Below, in pieces: positions 62,951 through 64,000 of a DNA stretch of 64,000 nt. This DNA is from Magnetovibrio sp. PR-2 (GTDB lineage Bacteria; Pseudomonadota; Alphaproteobacteria; Rhodospirillales; Magnetovibrionaceae): NCBI RefSeq assembly GCF_036689815.1, contig NZ_JBAHUR010000015.1:1-64000 (forward strand), in the 5' to 3' direction. Within the stretch, counting starts at the first letter, position 1, and each line of letters opens with the position of its first letter. The notes below the pieces were generated by a model that was given only the letters and a program-made list of their open reading frames with translations, was not told the DNA's origin and did no database searches. A program made the translations under genes and the position numbers.

Positions 62951-64000
62951 GTGAAGCTCCCGCTCGTCGATAAACTGTCTGGATTGGGGGGCGTGTTTGC
63001 GCGCCTCAACCCTTTGGCGTTGCTGAAAAAACGCAAGGGCGACGATGATGACTTCGATGACGAAGACCGAGACTTTCGTCCCTCTGGCGGTGATGAAGAA
63101 GACTTCCTCGGCGATTTGGGTGATCTTGATAAAATTGAATCGGATGCGACTGAACGCGATGACGCAGAAGCTGAAGAAGACGATGACGACCCGTTCGGTG
63201 ATGATGACGATGATGATGACTTTGGCGGCTTCGATGACGACGATGACGATGACGCCGCCGCCGAACCGGATATTTTGGATGAGTATGACGCCGAAGACAC
63301 TGAGGATTTTGTCGACTTAGACGACGTTTTTGCCGGCAGCGATGAAGAGCTGATCGGGGATGACGAACAAGACGTTCCCGACTTCGAACTCGACGGCTTT
63401 GACGATGGCGGGGGTCTTGAAGACGACGAAGATGCTGATGAGGCGGCGCAAAAAGCGAAGCTGAAAAAGCTATTGATCATGGCCGGCGGCGGCGTTGGCG
63501 TGGCGGTGGTCTTGGGCGCGCTCGCTTGGTGGCTTCTTGGCAGTGGCGATGGCGCTGAAGATGTGGCGCAAGCCGACGGGGCCAGCACGTTGCGGGGCGA
63601 CATTGATTTGGGTGGATTGACGGCGCCTGTTTCCACACCCAGCCCGACACCCGCTCCCGCACCTGCATCCAGTCCTAAAGTTGCGCCGGCTCCAGCTCCG
63701 GCTGCGTCAACCCAGCCTGCCTCCACCCCCAGCCCCACAGGGGCATCTCCAGCCCAAGGTGCTCAGCCTGCGTCACCGCCAAGTCCGCAAGCCGCGGGCG
63801 GCGTTGGTGGTGGGGAAAGTGCGGCGGACCCGTCTTCGATGATCGGGCAGCTCAAGCTGCATGGATTGGACGTACAGATGGAACCGGGTGCAGGTTTAAT
63901 CATTCCGTCCGTGACCGTCGCTTCTTATGAAAACGTCGCGCCCTGGCCAGCGGGGCAACCGCTGCAGGCCGCCCCCCTGGAAGGGCTAACGGAACCAGGT
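62951..64000 (+). CDS. YibQ-type divergent polysaccharide deacetylase, N-terminal part (runs off the window)
   Basis: An open frame of 350 codons from GTG 62951 to the window end with no stop. Residues about 1-30 are basic. About 32-175 is extremely Asp/Glu-rich. One TM helix lies near 180-200 and a Pro/Ala/Ser linker near 220-290. The last part (VAPWPAGQPLQ, then LEGLTEPG) resembles the lead-in to the divergent polysaccharide deacetylase domain of alphaproteobacteria, and the place after ctpA is usual for that gene. GAGGG precedes the GTG. The catalytic domain itself is outside the window. Confidence 0.7.
   Translation, partial: MKLPLVDKLSGLGGVFARLNPLALLKKRKGDDDDFDDEDRDFRPSGGDEEDFLGDLGDLDKIESDATERDDAEAEEDDDDPFGDDDDDDDFGGFDDDDDDDAAAEPDILDEYDAEDTEDFVDLDDVFAGSDEELIGDDEQDVPDFELDGFDDGGGLEDDEDADEAAQKAKLKKLLIMAGGGVGVAVVLGALAWWLLGSGDGAEDVAQADGASTLRGDIDLGGLTAPVSTPSPTPAPAPASSPKVAPAPAPAASTQPASTPSPTGASPAQGAQPASPPSPQAAGGVGGGESAADPSSMIGQLKLHGLDVQMEPGAGLIIPSVTVASYENVAPWPAGQPLQAAPLEGLTEPG

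Noticed and set aside
62890-63738. A Ser/Pro-rich 282-codon minus-strand frame
   Set aside because: It is the complement of the GA-rich acidic region of the deacetylase gene. The serine runs come from reading GAT/GAC/GAA tracts backwards.

Overview
The window looks like an alphaproteobacterial chromosome, most likely Rhodospirillales-like. The right end (52.6-64 kb) carries the conserved block rplU-rpmA-obgE-proB-proA-nadD-rsfS-rlmH-gpmI-envC-ctpA followed by a YibQ-type deacetylase, an order familiar from that group. I name no species. Left of this block lies about 52 kb of accessory DNA that appears to have built up at one tRNA-Ser(CGA) gene (52378-52467, minus strand).

Island A (left edge to about 17.97 kb; its left end is outside the window). 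It carries a defence region: a capW/brxR-like WYL regulator, sbcD, sbcC and a shortened nuclease-like gene on the minus strand, divergent from a four-gene Wadjet operon jetABCD on the plus strand. The 109-bp gap between them holds two 13-bp palindromes and a related half-site. Next come a candidate oriT, a MobL-like relaxase, a small P-S-V gene cassette, an excisionase-like gene, and a tyrosine integrase that ends 270 bp before a tRNA-Ser 3'-half fragment (17905-17969).

Island B (about 17.97-52.4 kb). It is bounded by the tRNA fragment and the intact tRNA-Ser gene, with near-identical direct repeats just inside both ends. It has three parts. (1) An RloC-like ATPase with a zinc hook. (2) A 19-kb locus, all on the minus strand (21.5-40.4 kb): a histidine kinase with four periplasmic solute-binding domains, an OmpR-type response regulator, two one-TM small proteins, a 2619-residue exported protein, a TPR-secretin lipoprotein, an adenylate cyclase, small envelope proteins and a cNMP-binding protein. 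Four promoters in this locus share the same element, AGAAACATC-N3-GAAA-N11-TTGA on the coding strand, so it looks like one self-contained regulon. (3) A plasmid-like backbone: Rep_3 initiator, ParA and a ribbon-helix-helix partner, a TraD-like protein, a TraA-type relaxase-helicase, a second P-S-V cassette, an XRE regulator, an excisionase-like gene and the integrase beside the tRNA.

Two features appear undescribed to me. The first is the regulon at 21.5-40.4 kb (sensor, cAMP and secretin genes with a giant exported protein). The second is the P-S-V cassette, which follows two quite different relaxases. Both copies have the same gene order, the same 8-nt overlap, a pair of leader hairpins of which the second masks the Shine-Dalgarno sequence, and a terminator between the second and third genes. 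All functional statements rest on motifs read by eye; no database search was run.
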